In this document: one piece after another, positions 20,623 to 28,998 of the stretch
Layout: each line of letters opens with the position of its first letter
Position numbering within the stretch: the stretch's first letter is position 1
Assembly: GCA_029262155.1 (NCBI GenBank)
Contig: JAJCZW010000119.1
Span: 1-33,469, forward strand
Direction of reading: 5' to 3'
DNA length: 33,469 bases
From: Gemmatimonadota bacterium
GTDB lineage: Bacteria > Gemmatimonadota > Gemmatimonadetes > Gemmatimonadales > GWC2-71-9
The notes under the pieces: model-generated
Told to the model about the DNA's origin: nothing
Database searches by the model: none
Seen by the model: only the letters and a program-made list of their open reading frames with translations
Position numbers and translations under genes: made by a program

Positions 20623-21525
20623 TCATCGGGTGCGAGCGGTGGCGGCGAGGTACCGCCTGAGCGCGAGGGCGAAGGGTTCGTCGAGGCTCATTCGACAATA
20701 ATCCACCTGCATCTCCTCAAGCTCCACCTCAAGATGGTGTACAGCTGCCTGCCAGCGGGCGCGGTAGGTGTCGCGGAGCGCAGTGGGGTCGGCGGAGATC
20801 CGTCGACCGGTTTCGAGTTCTTCGAACGTGGTGGGGCCTTCCCAGGGAAGGTCGCGCTCCGACGCGGATGTGATGTGCAGGCAGATCACATCGTGTCGGA
20901 GGGCCACCATCTTTTTGAGCGCGAGTTGAATCTCGGTATTCTGCTCGACACAGTCGGTGATCACAACGGTGACGCCCCGACGTCCTCCGACCTCCAGTTC
21001 GGTCTCGATGCGTTCCCAGGGCGGCCACTGTCCATGTGGGGCCACGTCTTCGAGGAGATGGAGCATGTGGTGTAGATGCTGTTGGCCCCGACTTGGGCGG
21101 ACCGTGTGAATGGCACCGTCCGTGACGATAGAGAGTCCTACCGCATCCCCTTGCCGGGTGGCCATGAGGGCGAGGGCGGCGGCGACATGCCTTCCATAGT
21201 CGAATTTGGTAAGGGCCCCGTCCGATTCCAGCATCGACGCAGTGCCATCGACCAAGAGGCGTACCGTGACGCTGGTTTCGGTGTCAGCTTCCCGCACGAA
21301 GTAGCGGTCGGATCGGCCGAACAACTTCCAATCGACCTGTCGCAAGTCGTCGCCGGGTTGATAACTCCGATACTGACTGAACTCTAACCCGGCACCCGCG
21401 CGTTGACTCCGATGCATGCCGAGCATGAACCCGTCGACAATGGTCCGGGCGGCAAGATCCAGATCGCGGAGCATGGCCACGGAAACGGGATCAAGGAAGC
21501 GATAGGCGGTGACGGGTCGTGTCAC
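20623..21525 (-). CDS. DUF58 domain protein (vWA-like)
   Basis: GTG start in GTGA overlap with the MoxR stop; GAGLEFSQYRSYQPGDDLRQVDWKLFGRSDRYFVREAD (DUF58 signature), MIDAS-like LVDGTASM. Confidence 0.93.
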   Translation of the reverse strand: MTRPVTAYRFLDPVSVAMLRDLDLAARTIVDGFMLGMHRSQRAGAGLEFSQYRSYQPGDDLRQVDWKLFGRSDRYFVREADTETSVTVRLLVDGTASMLESDGALTKFDYGRHVAAALALMATRQGDAVGLSIVTDGAIHTVRPSRGQQHLHHMLHLLEDVAPHGQWPPWERIETELEVGGRRGVTVVITDCVEQNTEIQLALKKMVALRHDVICLHITSASERDLPWEGPTTFEELETGRRISADPTALRDTYRARWQAAVHHLEVELEEMQVDYCRMSLDEPFALALRRYLAATARTR

Positions 21526-22535
21526 ACGGGCGGGCTCGACGGATATCGAATGGTATCCAGGAGGCGATGGGTTACTGTGTCGGCATCGATCCCATCGGCT
21601 TCCGCGCGAAAGCCCACGAGGATGCGGTGCCGGAGCACCGGCAACGCGACGGCAGCGAGGTCGGGTGGTGTCACGCTGAATCGACCATGCAGTAGCGCCC
21701 TGGCTTTGGCGCCAACCACGAGCGCTTGCCCTGCGCGGGGGCCTGCACCCCACCGGACCCAGTCTCGGATGAAGGGAGGGGCGTCCTGATCTGGGCGCGT
21801 GGCGCGTACCAAGCGTGTCACGTAGGCCAGGAGGTCCTCCGTGATATGCACGTCCCGTGTCAGGGCCTGTGCCTGGAGGAGTTCGGTACTAGTGACCACA
21901 GGTTCAACACGTGGCGTATCGCGCCCCGTGGTGCGGGCCAGGATTTCCTGTTCCTCGTTTGAGGCGGGGTACCCCAGCCGGATGTAGAGCAGGAAACGAT
22001 CGAGCTGGGCTTCAGGAAGGGGATAGGTGCCGGTCTGTTCTATGGGGTTCTGTGTGGCCAACACAAAGAACGGCCGGTCAAGTGTGTGGGTTGTCCCCCC
22101 GTAGGTGACGGCGCCTTCCTGCATTGCCTCGAGGAGCGCGGCTTGTGTTTTCGGTGGGGTACGGTTGATCTCGTCGGCCAGTACGATGTTGGCGAAAATT
22201 GGCCCACGGTTGAACTTGAAAAACCGCTTCCCGGTGGCGTGATCCTCTTCGAGGATTTCGGTCCCGAGGATGTCGGTGGGCATCAGATCAGGGGTGAATT
22301 GGATTCGGCGAAACTGTAAATGGACGGCATCGGCCAAGGTCCGAATCATCAGGGTCTTGGCGAGTCCGGGTACCCCTTCAAGGAGAGCGTGTCCGCTCGC
22401 CAGAAACGTGATGAGCAGCTCTTCGACGGCGGCGTCCTGCCCCACGATGACCCGGGCGATTTCCTGTCGCAAGGCCGCCAAGCGCGCCATGACGATCTCG
22501 ATTTCGGTCGCGATATCACCGGACGTCTCGGTCAT
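21522..22535 (-). CDS. MoxR-family AAA+ ATPase
   Basis: EGVPGLAKT Walker A variant; NIVLADEINRTPPKTQAALLEAMQEGAVT Walker B; FVLATQNPIEQTGTYPLPEAQLDRFL. Confidence 0.97.
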   Translation of the reverse strand: MTETSGDIATEIEIVMARLAALRQEIARVIVGQDAAVEELLITFLASGHALLEGVPGLAKTLMIRTLADAVHLQFRRIQFTPDLMPTDILGTEILEEDHATGKRFFKFNRGPIFANIVLADEINRTPPKTQAALLEAMQEGAVTYGGTTHTLDRPFFVLATQNPIEQTGTYPLPEAQLDRFLLYIRLGYPASNEEQEILARTTGRDTPRVEPVVTSTELLQAQALTRDVHITEDLLAYVTRLVRATRPDQDAPPFIRDWVRWGAGPRAGQALVVGAKARALLHGRFSVTPPDLAAVALPVLRHRILVGFRAEADGIDADTVTHRLLDTIRYPSSPPV

Positions 22536-22542
22536 GTCATCC

Positions 22543-23208
22543 TCATGCCGTCATCGCGTAGACAACGATATTGACGCTGAACTTGGTGTTGTCTTCGGCG
22601 AGGAAGCGTTTGTTGCGAAAATCGTAGTCCCATTCACACCCATAGTCCTTGTTGCTGTACAATACGGCAATGCGACCGTCAATGGTAATCGCTTTGAGGT
22701 AGTCGTGTACCAGGTCGTCGCCCCAGCCGTTGAGTTCTAAGCTGGCAGTCGGGGGACCATCCTCGAAACGAAAAAATGCTGAATAGAGGTCGTGATCGTT
22801 GGGGATCTTCTGGAGGGCGTCGGCACCAAAGATCGTCGCCATCTGGGCTTCGAACGATCGGGCGAAGAGACCGTCGATATCGTGATTGCAGTCGTCAGCG
22901 AACACAAATCCGCCGCCCTTGACGTAACGGGTAAACACCGCGCGCTCGCGTGCCGTGAATTGGACCAGCCGGTGGCCCGTCAGATAGGCAAAGCCGGTAT
23001 CGAAAACCTCGGGGCTGGCCAAGGGGACGATCCGTTCATGTTCTGCGACGGGGATGGTGGTGTATTCGACCAGCGAGTGGAGCACATTCGAGGGCATGCG
23101 CTGATCGACATCCCAATCACCGGAGGTGTATTGCAGGCGGGTGAAGGTGAATGGGGGAGGACGGTTCCGGCCTCCGGCGGGCCGAAGGCCGGAACGTCTC
23201 GGGGTCAC
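22543..23208 (-). CDS. DUF4159 domain protein
   Basis: FTFTRLQYTSGDWDVDQRMPSNVLHSLVEYTTIPV...FVFADDCNHDIDG...; ATGA overlap with pmbA-like gene; no obvious signal peptide in this gene model. Confidence 0.88.
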   Translation of the reverse strand: MTPRRSGLRPAGGRNRPPPFTFTRLQYTSGDWDVDQRMPSNVLHSLVEYTTIPVAEHERIVPLASPEVFDTGFAYLTGHRLVQFTARERAVFTRYVKGGGFVFADDCNHDIDGLFARSFEAQMATIFGADALQKIPNDHDLYSAFFRFEDGPPTASLELNGWGDDLVHDYLKAITIDGRIAVLYSNKDYGCEWDYDFRNKRFLAEDNTKFSVNIVVYAMTA

Positions 23209-24521
23209 ACAGCGTCCGAGAGGCTCGAGAATGTGAAGTCGCGGGCCCGGATGGGCGGAATCAAGTTGCCTCGGACCCGCGTGGGTGTTCCCAGCGCGTC
23301 CACATTATTGAGCATGATGATGGGCGATTCGTTGAATCGAAAATTCTTGATCGCGTGCTTGATCCGGCCATTCTCGATAAAGAAGGTTCCATCCCGGGTG
23401 AGTCCCGTCAGCAAAAGCGTCTGCGGGTCTACGAACCGGATATACCACAGGCGGGTGACGAGCACGCCGCGGGCCGTGTCGCGAATGAGATCCTCAACCG
23501 ATCCGGTGCCACCAGCCATGATCATGTTGGCTGGAAACGTGACCGGCTCGTGACCAGTCTTTTCGGCCCAGTACCGCGAATAGGCAAGGTTTTTCACCAC
23601 GCCGTTCTCAACCCACTGGGTCCGCCGTTGCGGCTGGCCATCGCCGGCCCAGGGTGAGGTAGGGACCTCCGGATGGGACGGATCGGAGTAGATCGACACC
23701 TGCTCATCGAACATCTTTTCGCCCAGTTTGGTGCCGCCTCCGGGCTTGGAAAGTGCGCTGCGGCCTTCGTCAGCGTTGCGGGCGTTCAAACTGAATCCCA
23801 GCGGTTGCAAGAGGTCGACAAATGCCTCGGGTTCCAGGATCACGGTGTACTTCCCGGGTTCGATCGCACGCGCCTCGCGGGAGGCGACAGCCTTTTCCAC
23901 GGCGATGCTGCTGACCGCGCCCGAATCGAACTTGGCGACGTCGTTGTAGTCGCGTGCGACGTAGCCGGAGCCGGTGCCGTCTTCCGTCCTCATCGTCACA
24001 GAGAAGTTCACTCGAGTCTGGCGGTGGTAGGCAAACAGGCCTTTGGTGTTCGCCATCGCCTGCCAACCGGCGGTGTCGTTGTAGAACCCCGCGGCCACGC
24101 AATTTTGTGCTTTCGCCGGACGGATACTCGCTGCAGCGACTTCGGCCCGGTCGTCCGGCGTGATGGCGGCCGTCTGATCGACCCACGCTTGGGTTGTGGT
24201 GTATTCCTGCGGCCCGAGTACATCCATGAACTCAGGGTTTTCCGGTGCGAGCTGCGCCAATTCTTCCGCCCGCCGGACGGTGCGTTCCAGTGCCTCATCG
24301 GTAAACTCGTTGGCGGTGGCCACCCCGCTCCGTTTCCCGATGTTCGCCTGGACAACCAGGGTGACATCTTCTCCAACGCCGGCGGTGCTGACAGTGTTCC
24401 GGGCGTACCGGATATTGCCGCTCACGTTGCCGCTGATGTTGATCTCGCAGGAATCAGTCTGGGAGAAGGCCAACGCCTTGGTCAGGAGTGCGCGGGCTTC
24501 GGCTTCGGTCATCTGGGACAT
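23205..24521 (-). CDS. PmbA/TldE-like TldD-family protein (no signal peptide)
   Basis: 438 aa; lacks HExxxH; RYARNTVSTAGVGEDVTLVVQANIGKRSGVATANEF; FPANMIMAGGTGSVEDLIRDTARGVLVTRLWYIRFVDPQTLLLTGLTRDGTFFIENG. Confidence 0.92.
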   Translation of the reverse strand: MSQMTEAEARALLTKALAFSQTDSCEINISGNVSGNIRYARNTVSTAGVGEDVTLVVQANIGKRSGVATANEFTDEALERTVRRAEELAQLAPENPEFMDVLGPQEYTTTQAWVDQTAAITPDDRAEVAAASIRPAKAQNCVAAGFYNDTAGWQAMANTKGLFAYHRQTRVNFSVTMRTEDGTGSGYVARDYNDVAKFDSGAVSSIAVEKAVASREARAIEPGKYTVILEPEAFVDLLQPLGFSLNARNADEGRSALSKPGGGTKLGEKMFDEQVSIYSDPSHPEVPTSPWAGDGQPQRRTQWVENGVVKNLAYSRYWAEKTGHEPVTFPANMIMAGGTGSVEDLIRDTARGVLVTRLWYIRFVDPQTLLLTGLTRDGTFFIENGRIKHAIKNFRFNESPIIMLNNVDALGTPTRVRGNLIPPIRARDFTFSSLSDAV

Positions 24522-24553
24522 GGCTCTTCCTCTGGACGATGGTCGACGCAGCG

Positions 24554-26197
24554 TTAGATGCGGCGCGCAGTGTTAATGACGTTGACGCCGTCCACCCGAG
24601 TGGTGGCGGCCCCGTGGCTCACCGAGCTGATTTGGGGAGGTTGACCCTTCCCATCGAAGAACGACCCATTCAATCGATAGTCGCGACGGTCGCAAATGGC
24701 ACTGACCGCATTCCAAAACTCTTGGGTGTTGGACTGATAGGCGACGTCACGGAGCATCCCAACGATCTTGCCGTCTCGGATCTCGTAGAAGAGTTGGCCA
24801 CCGAATTGGAAGTTGTAGCGCTGCTGATCGATACTGTAGGAGCCGTTCCCGACGATGTAGATCCCTTTCTCAACACCAGCAATCATCTCGTCGGGAGTCA
24901 GGGGCGCCGAACCGGGTTCGAGTGAGACATTGGGCATCCGCTGAAACTGGACGGAACTCCAGTTGTCGGCATAGCAGCACCCATGGCTGGCGTTCTGCCC
25001 CAAGATATGGACCTGATCGCGGATGGCCTGGTAGTTGACCAAGACGCCGTTCCGGACCAGGTCCCACTCTCGGGTCTTCACCCCTTCGTCGTCATAGCCT
25101 ACCGCGCCGAGTGAGCCCGGCTGGGTCTTGTCGGCAACGAAGTTGACCTGATCGCTGCCGTACTTGAAGCTCTTGCTCTCCCACTTGTCGAGGGTGGCGA
25201 AACTTGTGCCGGCGTAGTTGGCTTCGTATCCGAGGACCCGATCGAGCTCGAGGGGATGACCCACCGACTCATGGATCGTCAACCAGATGTGGGATGGATC
25301 GAGCACCAGGTCCCACTTCCCAGCTTCCACCGACTTCGCAGATACCTTGGCGGTGGCCTGTTCCGCTGCGAGGCGGGCATCCTCGACCATGTCATAGAAC
25401 TGGCCGTAGGTCTGGACGGCGGGCCCCTGAATCTTGCCGGCCGGTCGTCCGGACAGATACTCCCATCCCATGCCGACCGGGGCCGACAACGATTGCCGGG
25501 TGTCAAACTTGCCACTCGCTTTGTCGACCACGGTCACGTTGAAGTTTGGCCACGTCCGATGGATGTCTTGGTCGATATAACTGCCATCGGTTGAAGCGAA
25601 ATACTTCTGTTCATTGACCAGGAACAGCCCTGAGTTGATAAAACCTGCCCCTCCCGCGGCTGCGGCCTCGCCCACCGCTTTCAGGAGGTCAGCTTTTTCC
25701 GCAATCGAGACTTCGAAGGCACTCTTCTCGATCGGCGTCTGCCACTGGACCTCCCCGAAGCCCTGCTGTGGTGCGAGGAGAACGGGATCGCTCTGCACCT
25801 TGGCGTTCGCCTTGGCAATCGCCACCGCCTGCTCGGCCGCTCGCGCCACACCATCGGCTGTGACGTCGTTGGTGCTGGCGAACCCCCACGTGCCGTTGGC
25901 AATCACGCGGACGCCTACCCCGAAACTCTCGGTGTTGGCGACACCTTGGATCTTGGTTTCACGGGCGTTGATGAACTGATTGAGGTACCGACCGATGCGG
26001 ACGTCGGCGTAGGTTGCCCCGCGGGACCGGGCGGCCCCCAAGGCGGTATCGGCCAGCTGCTTCTTGTCGGCCGACGGAATGGCGGTCAGGCTCCCGTTCC
26101 AGTCGGCGTAGGTCTTCCCCCACGGGGTCACGACCAATGCTCCGGCAGCCAATCCACTGTACTGTAAGAAGTTACGGCGCTCCACGATAGACTCCAA
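24554..26197 (-). CDS. TldD/PmbA-family metallopeptidase, Tat-exported (copy 1)
   Basis: Tat signal MESIVERRNFLQYSGLAAGALVV; HESVGHPLELDR; very similar throughout its C-terminal half to the 13375..14991 product. Confidence 0.93.
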   Translation of the reverse strand: MESIVERRNFLQYSGLAAGALVVTPWGKTYADWNGSLTAIPSADKKQLADTALGAARSRGATYADVRIGRYLNQFINARETKIQGVANTESFGVGVRVIANGTWGFASTNDVTADGVARAAEQAVAIAKANAKVQSDPVLLAPQQGFGEVQWQTPIEKSAFEVSIAEKADLLKAVGEAAAAGGAGFINSGLFLVNEQKYFASTDGSYIDQDIHRTWPNFNVTVVDKASGKFDTRQSLSAPVGMGWEYLSGRPAGKIQGPAVQTYGQFYDMVEDARLAAEQATAKVSAKSVEAGKWDLVLDPSHIWLTIHESVGHPLELDRVLGYEANYAGTSFATLDKWESKSFKYGSDQVNFVADKTQPGSLGAVGYDDEGVKTREWDLVRNGVLVNYQAIRDQVHILGQNASHGCCYADNWSSVQFQRMPNVSLEPGSAPLTPDEMIAGVEKGIYIVGNGSYSIDQQRYNFQFGGQLFYEIRDGKIVGMLRDVAYQSNTQEFWNAVSAICDRRDYRLNGSFFDGKGQPPQISSVSHGAATTRVDGVNVINTARRI

Positions 26198-26253
26198 TCA
26201 CCACGGGTGGCACAACGATTGGTCAGGGTTGCGTTGGACGGACACCGGTCACT

Positions 26254-26266
26254 GGTCTTTAAGACC
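26254..26266. promoter_or_regulatory. Perfect 13-nt dyad in divergent intergenic region (candidate operator)
   Basis: GGTCTT-T-AAGACC between the tldD-like operon start (26197) and the divergent gene at 26450. Confidence 0.35.
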
Positions 26267-26449
26267 GCGACAAGAACATTACGGCCATCCTCTCGATACG
26301 GAAGACCGACGTGGAAGGTGTCAACGTTTCGCTGTATCGATGGGGGCCTCGGGTGGCGGAGCGGCTTCCCCGGGGGTTGGGATACATTACTTCTGGTGGG
26401 TACCCGGCTGAGGCGATCCCACCCCAACTGCACCTGATGGGAAGAGCCC

Positions 26450-27580
26450 ATGCGTCGCTTCTTGATCTTGTTGTTCACAGTACCACTCTTGGCCTCCCCG
26501 CGTTCTGCGCCGCAAGGCACCGAGTTTTCCCGCCTCATTACCCGACTCTCCGAAGGCCCCGGCTTTTTTCAGAGCGATAATCTCGTGTCGAATGAGACAT
26601 CGTACCTGCATGTGCTCGGTGCGTTTCGTGCGCTCGACTTATCGGGCGGTGCCTATCTGGGTGTTGGACCGGAGCAGAGTTTCTCGTATATCGCGGCGAC
26701 GACCCCGAAGATCGCTTTCGTGATCGATATCCGGCGAGATAACATGCTCCTGCATCTGCTTATGAAGGCGATGTTCGAAACGTCGCGGAACCGACTTGAA
26801 TATCTCTGCCAACTGTACGGTCGGCCGGTGCCAGGGGATCTCTATCTCTGGACCGATATGGATCTGGAATCACTCATAGACTATATCGATCGGACCCCCT
26901 TGGACTCCGCCGTGCATGCGCGTAATCATCTCCGCCTGACGCAGCGGGTCGCTCGGTACGGGGTGGTCTTGAATCCCGACGATCTGGAGACCGTGCGGCG
27001 GTTCCACGACGAATTCGCTGTATCCGGCCTCGATGTGCGGTATTCGACCCGGAGTCGGCGGCTCCGCTTGGTTTTTCCCACCAATCGCCAACTCTACCTG
27101 GCCACCGATCTCGACGGGATCGCGACCAGCTACCTGTCCACGGAAGATCGCTGGCGGACAGTAAGGGGACTCCAGAACCGGCACCGCATCCTCCCGGTGG
27201 TTGGGGATCTCGCTGGCCCCAAGGCTCTTCGAGCCATTGGTGACTATCTCCGTGAAATTGGCGAGACCGTCTCTGTATTCTATCTCTCCAACGTGGAGCA
27301 GTATCTTTTTCGCGCTGGGTCATTCCCAGCCTTCGTTCGTAATGTGCAGACCCTGCCCTATCGGGCCAATAGCGTTCTCGTCCGAAGCTGGTTCGGTCGT
27401 GGATTCTTGCTTCCCTCCACCGTACCGGGTTCGTTCAGTACCCAGATCGCCCAGACATTCCCTCAGTTTATGAGGCTGATGGCGGACACTGCCGTCGTCG
27501 ACTATTGGGCCCTGGTGAACGACGGAATCGATTTGCGGAATCCTGGTGCCCCAGCGTCCCAGCGATTCGAACAACGATAG
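26450..27580 (+). CDS. Secreted hypothetical protein, LIC_10091-like (methyltransferase-like fold)
   Basis: Signal peptide MRRFLILLFTVPLLASPRSAPQ; SEGPGFFQSDNLVSNETSYLHVLGAF...GAYLGVGPEQSFSYIAATTPKIAFVIDIRRDN resembles a family of SAM-fold-like proteins. Confidence 0.7.
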   Translation: MRRFLILLFTVPLLASPRSAPQGTEFSRLITRLSEGPGFFQSDNLVSNETSYLHVLGAFRALDLSGGAYLGVGPEQSFSYIAATTPKIAFVIDIRRDNMLLHLLMKAMFETSRNRLEYLCQLYGRPVPGDLYLWTDMDLESLIDYIDRTPLDSAVHARNHLRLTQRVARYGVVLNPDDLETVRRFHDEFAVSGLDVRYSTRSRRLRLVFPTNRQLYLATDLDGIATSYLSTEDRWRTVRGLQNRHRILPVVGDLAGPKALRAIGDYLREIGETVSVFYLSNVEQYLFRAGSFPAFVRNVQTLPYRANSVLVRSWFGRGFLLPSTVPGSFSTQIAQTFPQFMRLMADTAVVDYWALVNDGIDLRNPGAPASQRFEQR

Positions 27581-27585
27581 ATGCC

Positions 27586-28110
27586 ATGCCTAGGTCTACT
27601 CTCGGGGGAGAAGTGCGATTTCGTTGGCTTATGAGGCAACAACCGGCACTCGCCGCTTTGCTCGCATTCCTCGTCCTCCCGGTGGCATGCCAACCTGTGG
27701 GTCAGGATCCGACTCGGCTCGCCGGGTGTTATGCATTGAGTTGGTATCGGGGCGGAGTCCGCCAAATCGGTCCGCTTCTCCCATCGACGATTCGGTTCCG
27801 TGACCTCCCAGCCGCCGACGAGGCTCCCGATGAGGGATCGTGGTACGCCGTCGACCCTGTTGAATTAGCTGATAGTGCGCAGGCATCGTTCCCGGTCGCG
27901 TCGTGGCAGGGCACGTACACGCTGCGGGGCTGGTCCCCGGTGGGACAGGATTCATTGGTGTTCCGGTTGCAGATCCCTGGAGGGACACGGTGGAATGTGG
28001 AGCTCCGTTCCACCGTCGATTCGATTCTCGGTGCTACGTGGTACGTGAGCGGATCCGACTCCGATCGTGTGTTGGTGCGAGGGCGTCGGGTTCTCTGTCC
28101 ATCGAGTTAG
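27586..28110 (+). CDS. Lipoprotein of unknown function
   Basis: Signal/lipobox LAALLAFLVLPVACQP; beta-rich remainder. Start ambiguous (27586 or 27631). Confidence 0.6.
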   Translation: MPRSTLGGEVRFRWLMRQQPALAALLAFLVLPVACQPVGQDPTRLAGCYALSWYRGGVRQIGPLLPSTIRFRDLPAADEAPDEGSWYAVDPVELADSAQASFPVASWQGTYTLRGWSPVGQDSLVFRLQIPGGTRWNVELRSTVDSILGATWYVSGSDSDRVLVRGRRVLCPSS

Positions 28111-28179
28111 GCGGGTTAATGCTTAGCGCACGGTATGGGAATTCGATCGGTCAGTAAGTAGGTAATCTTTCTCCCACGT

Positions 28180-28986
28180 ATGGAGGTCGGCCTGCTCCTC
28201 GGTTACGCATTCGCACTTCTCATCGGTCTCTCCCTCGGTCTCCTCGGTGGAGGAGGGTCGATCCTCACCGTCCCAGTCCTGCTGTATTTCTTCGGGTATG
28301 GGATGAAGGAGGCGGTGCCGATGAGCCTGGTCGTCGTCGGCCTGAGCAGCCTCTTCGGAGTTTCGCGACATCATCGCGCCGGGAACGTGGACTTCCGGGC
28401 GGCCCTCGCCTTTGGGCCGGCTGCGATTGTTGGATCGTTCGGTGGTGCGGCGCTGGCACTTCGAGTCTCCTCCAAGTTTCAAGTCACCCTCTTCGCCATC
28501 GTGATGCTTGGGGCTGCTGTGGCGATGCTTCTTCGCAGGGCCACTACCGGCTCCACATCGGAGGCCCAAGCGGGACACCCCCTGGCGATGCTCCTCCTGG
28601 GTGCTGCCGTGGGGGTGCTGACCGGGCTGGTTGGGGTGGGTGGGGGCTTTCTCTATGTGCCCGCGCTCGCGTTGATTGGCGGGGTCACGATGCGGAGAGC
28701 CGTGGGGACCTCCCTGGTGCTGATCGCGTTGAGTTGTGGGGCTGGTCTCGTCAAGTATGTAGGAGCGATCACCATCCCGTGGGATGTGGTCACGGTCTTC
28801 TCGCTGCTCGCCTTTGTGGGGGTGGTTGCCGGGTCGCGGGTCGCACAACACGTTTCCCAACCAAGCCTCCGGAAGGGCTTCGCCGTCTTCCTGCTTGTGA
28901 TGGGTGTCTTTGTCCTGTGGCGTGGAGAGGGAAAGGGCGCGGTGGACCGATCCGCCACTCCACCGACCGGAGTGATCGACCGATAA
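28180..28986 (+). CDS. Sulfite exporter TauE/SafE family membrane protein
   Basis: 268 aa polytopic; LSLGLLGGGGSILTVPVLLYFFGYGMKEAVPMSLVVVG and GLVGVGGGFLYVPALALIGGVTMRRAVGTSLVLIALS duplicated motifs. Confidence 0.93.
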   Translation: MEVGLLLGYAFALLIGLSLGLLGGGGSILTVPVLLYFFGYGMKEAVPMSLVVVGLSSLFGVSRHHRAGNVDFRAALAFGPAAIVGSFGGAALALRVSSKFQVTLFAIVMLGAAVAMLLRRATTGSTSEAQAGHPLAMLLLGAAVGVLTGLVGVGGGFLYVPALALIGGVTMRRAVGTSLVLIALSCGAGLVKYVGAITIPWDVVTVFSLLAFVGVVAGSRVAQHVSQPSLRKGFAVFLLVMGVFVLWRGEGKGAVDRSATPPTGVIDR

Positions 28987-28998
28987 CGGGAGGGTCGT

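Noticed and set aside
23673-24557. 294-aa plus-strand ORF opposite the PmbA gene (also 2964..3731, 10200..10958, 14266..15207)
   Set aside because: Shadow ORFs opposite well-supported genes; composition consistent with codon-bias artefacts.
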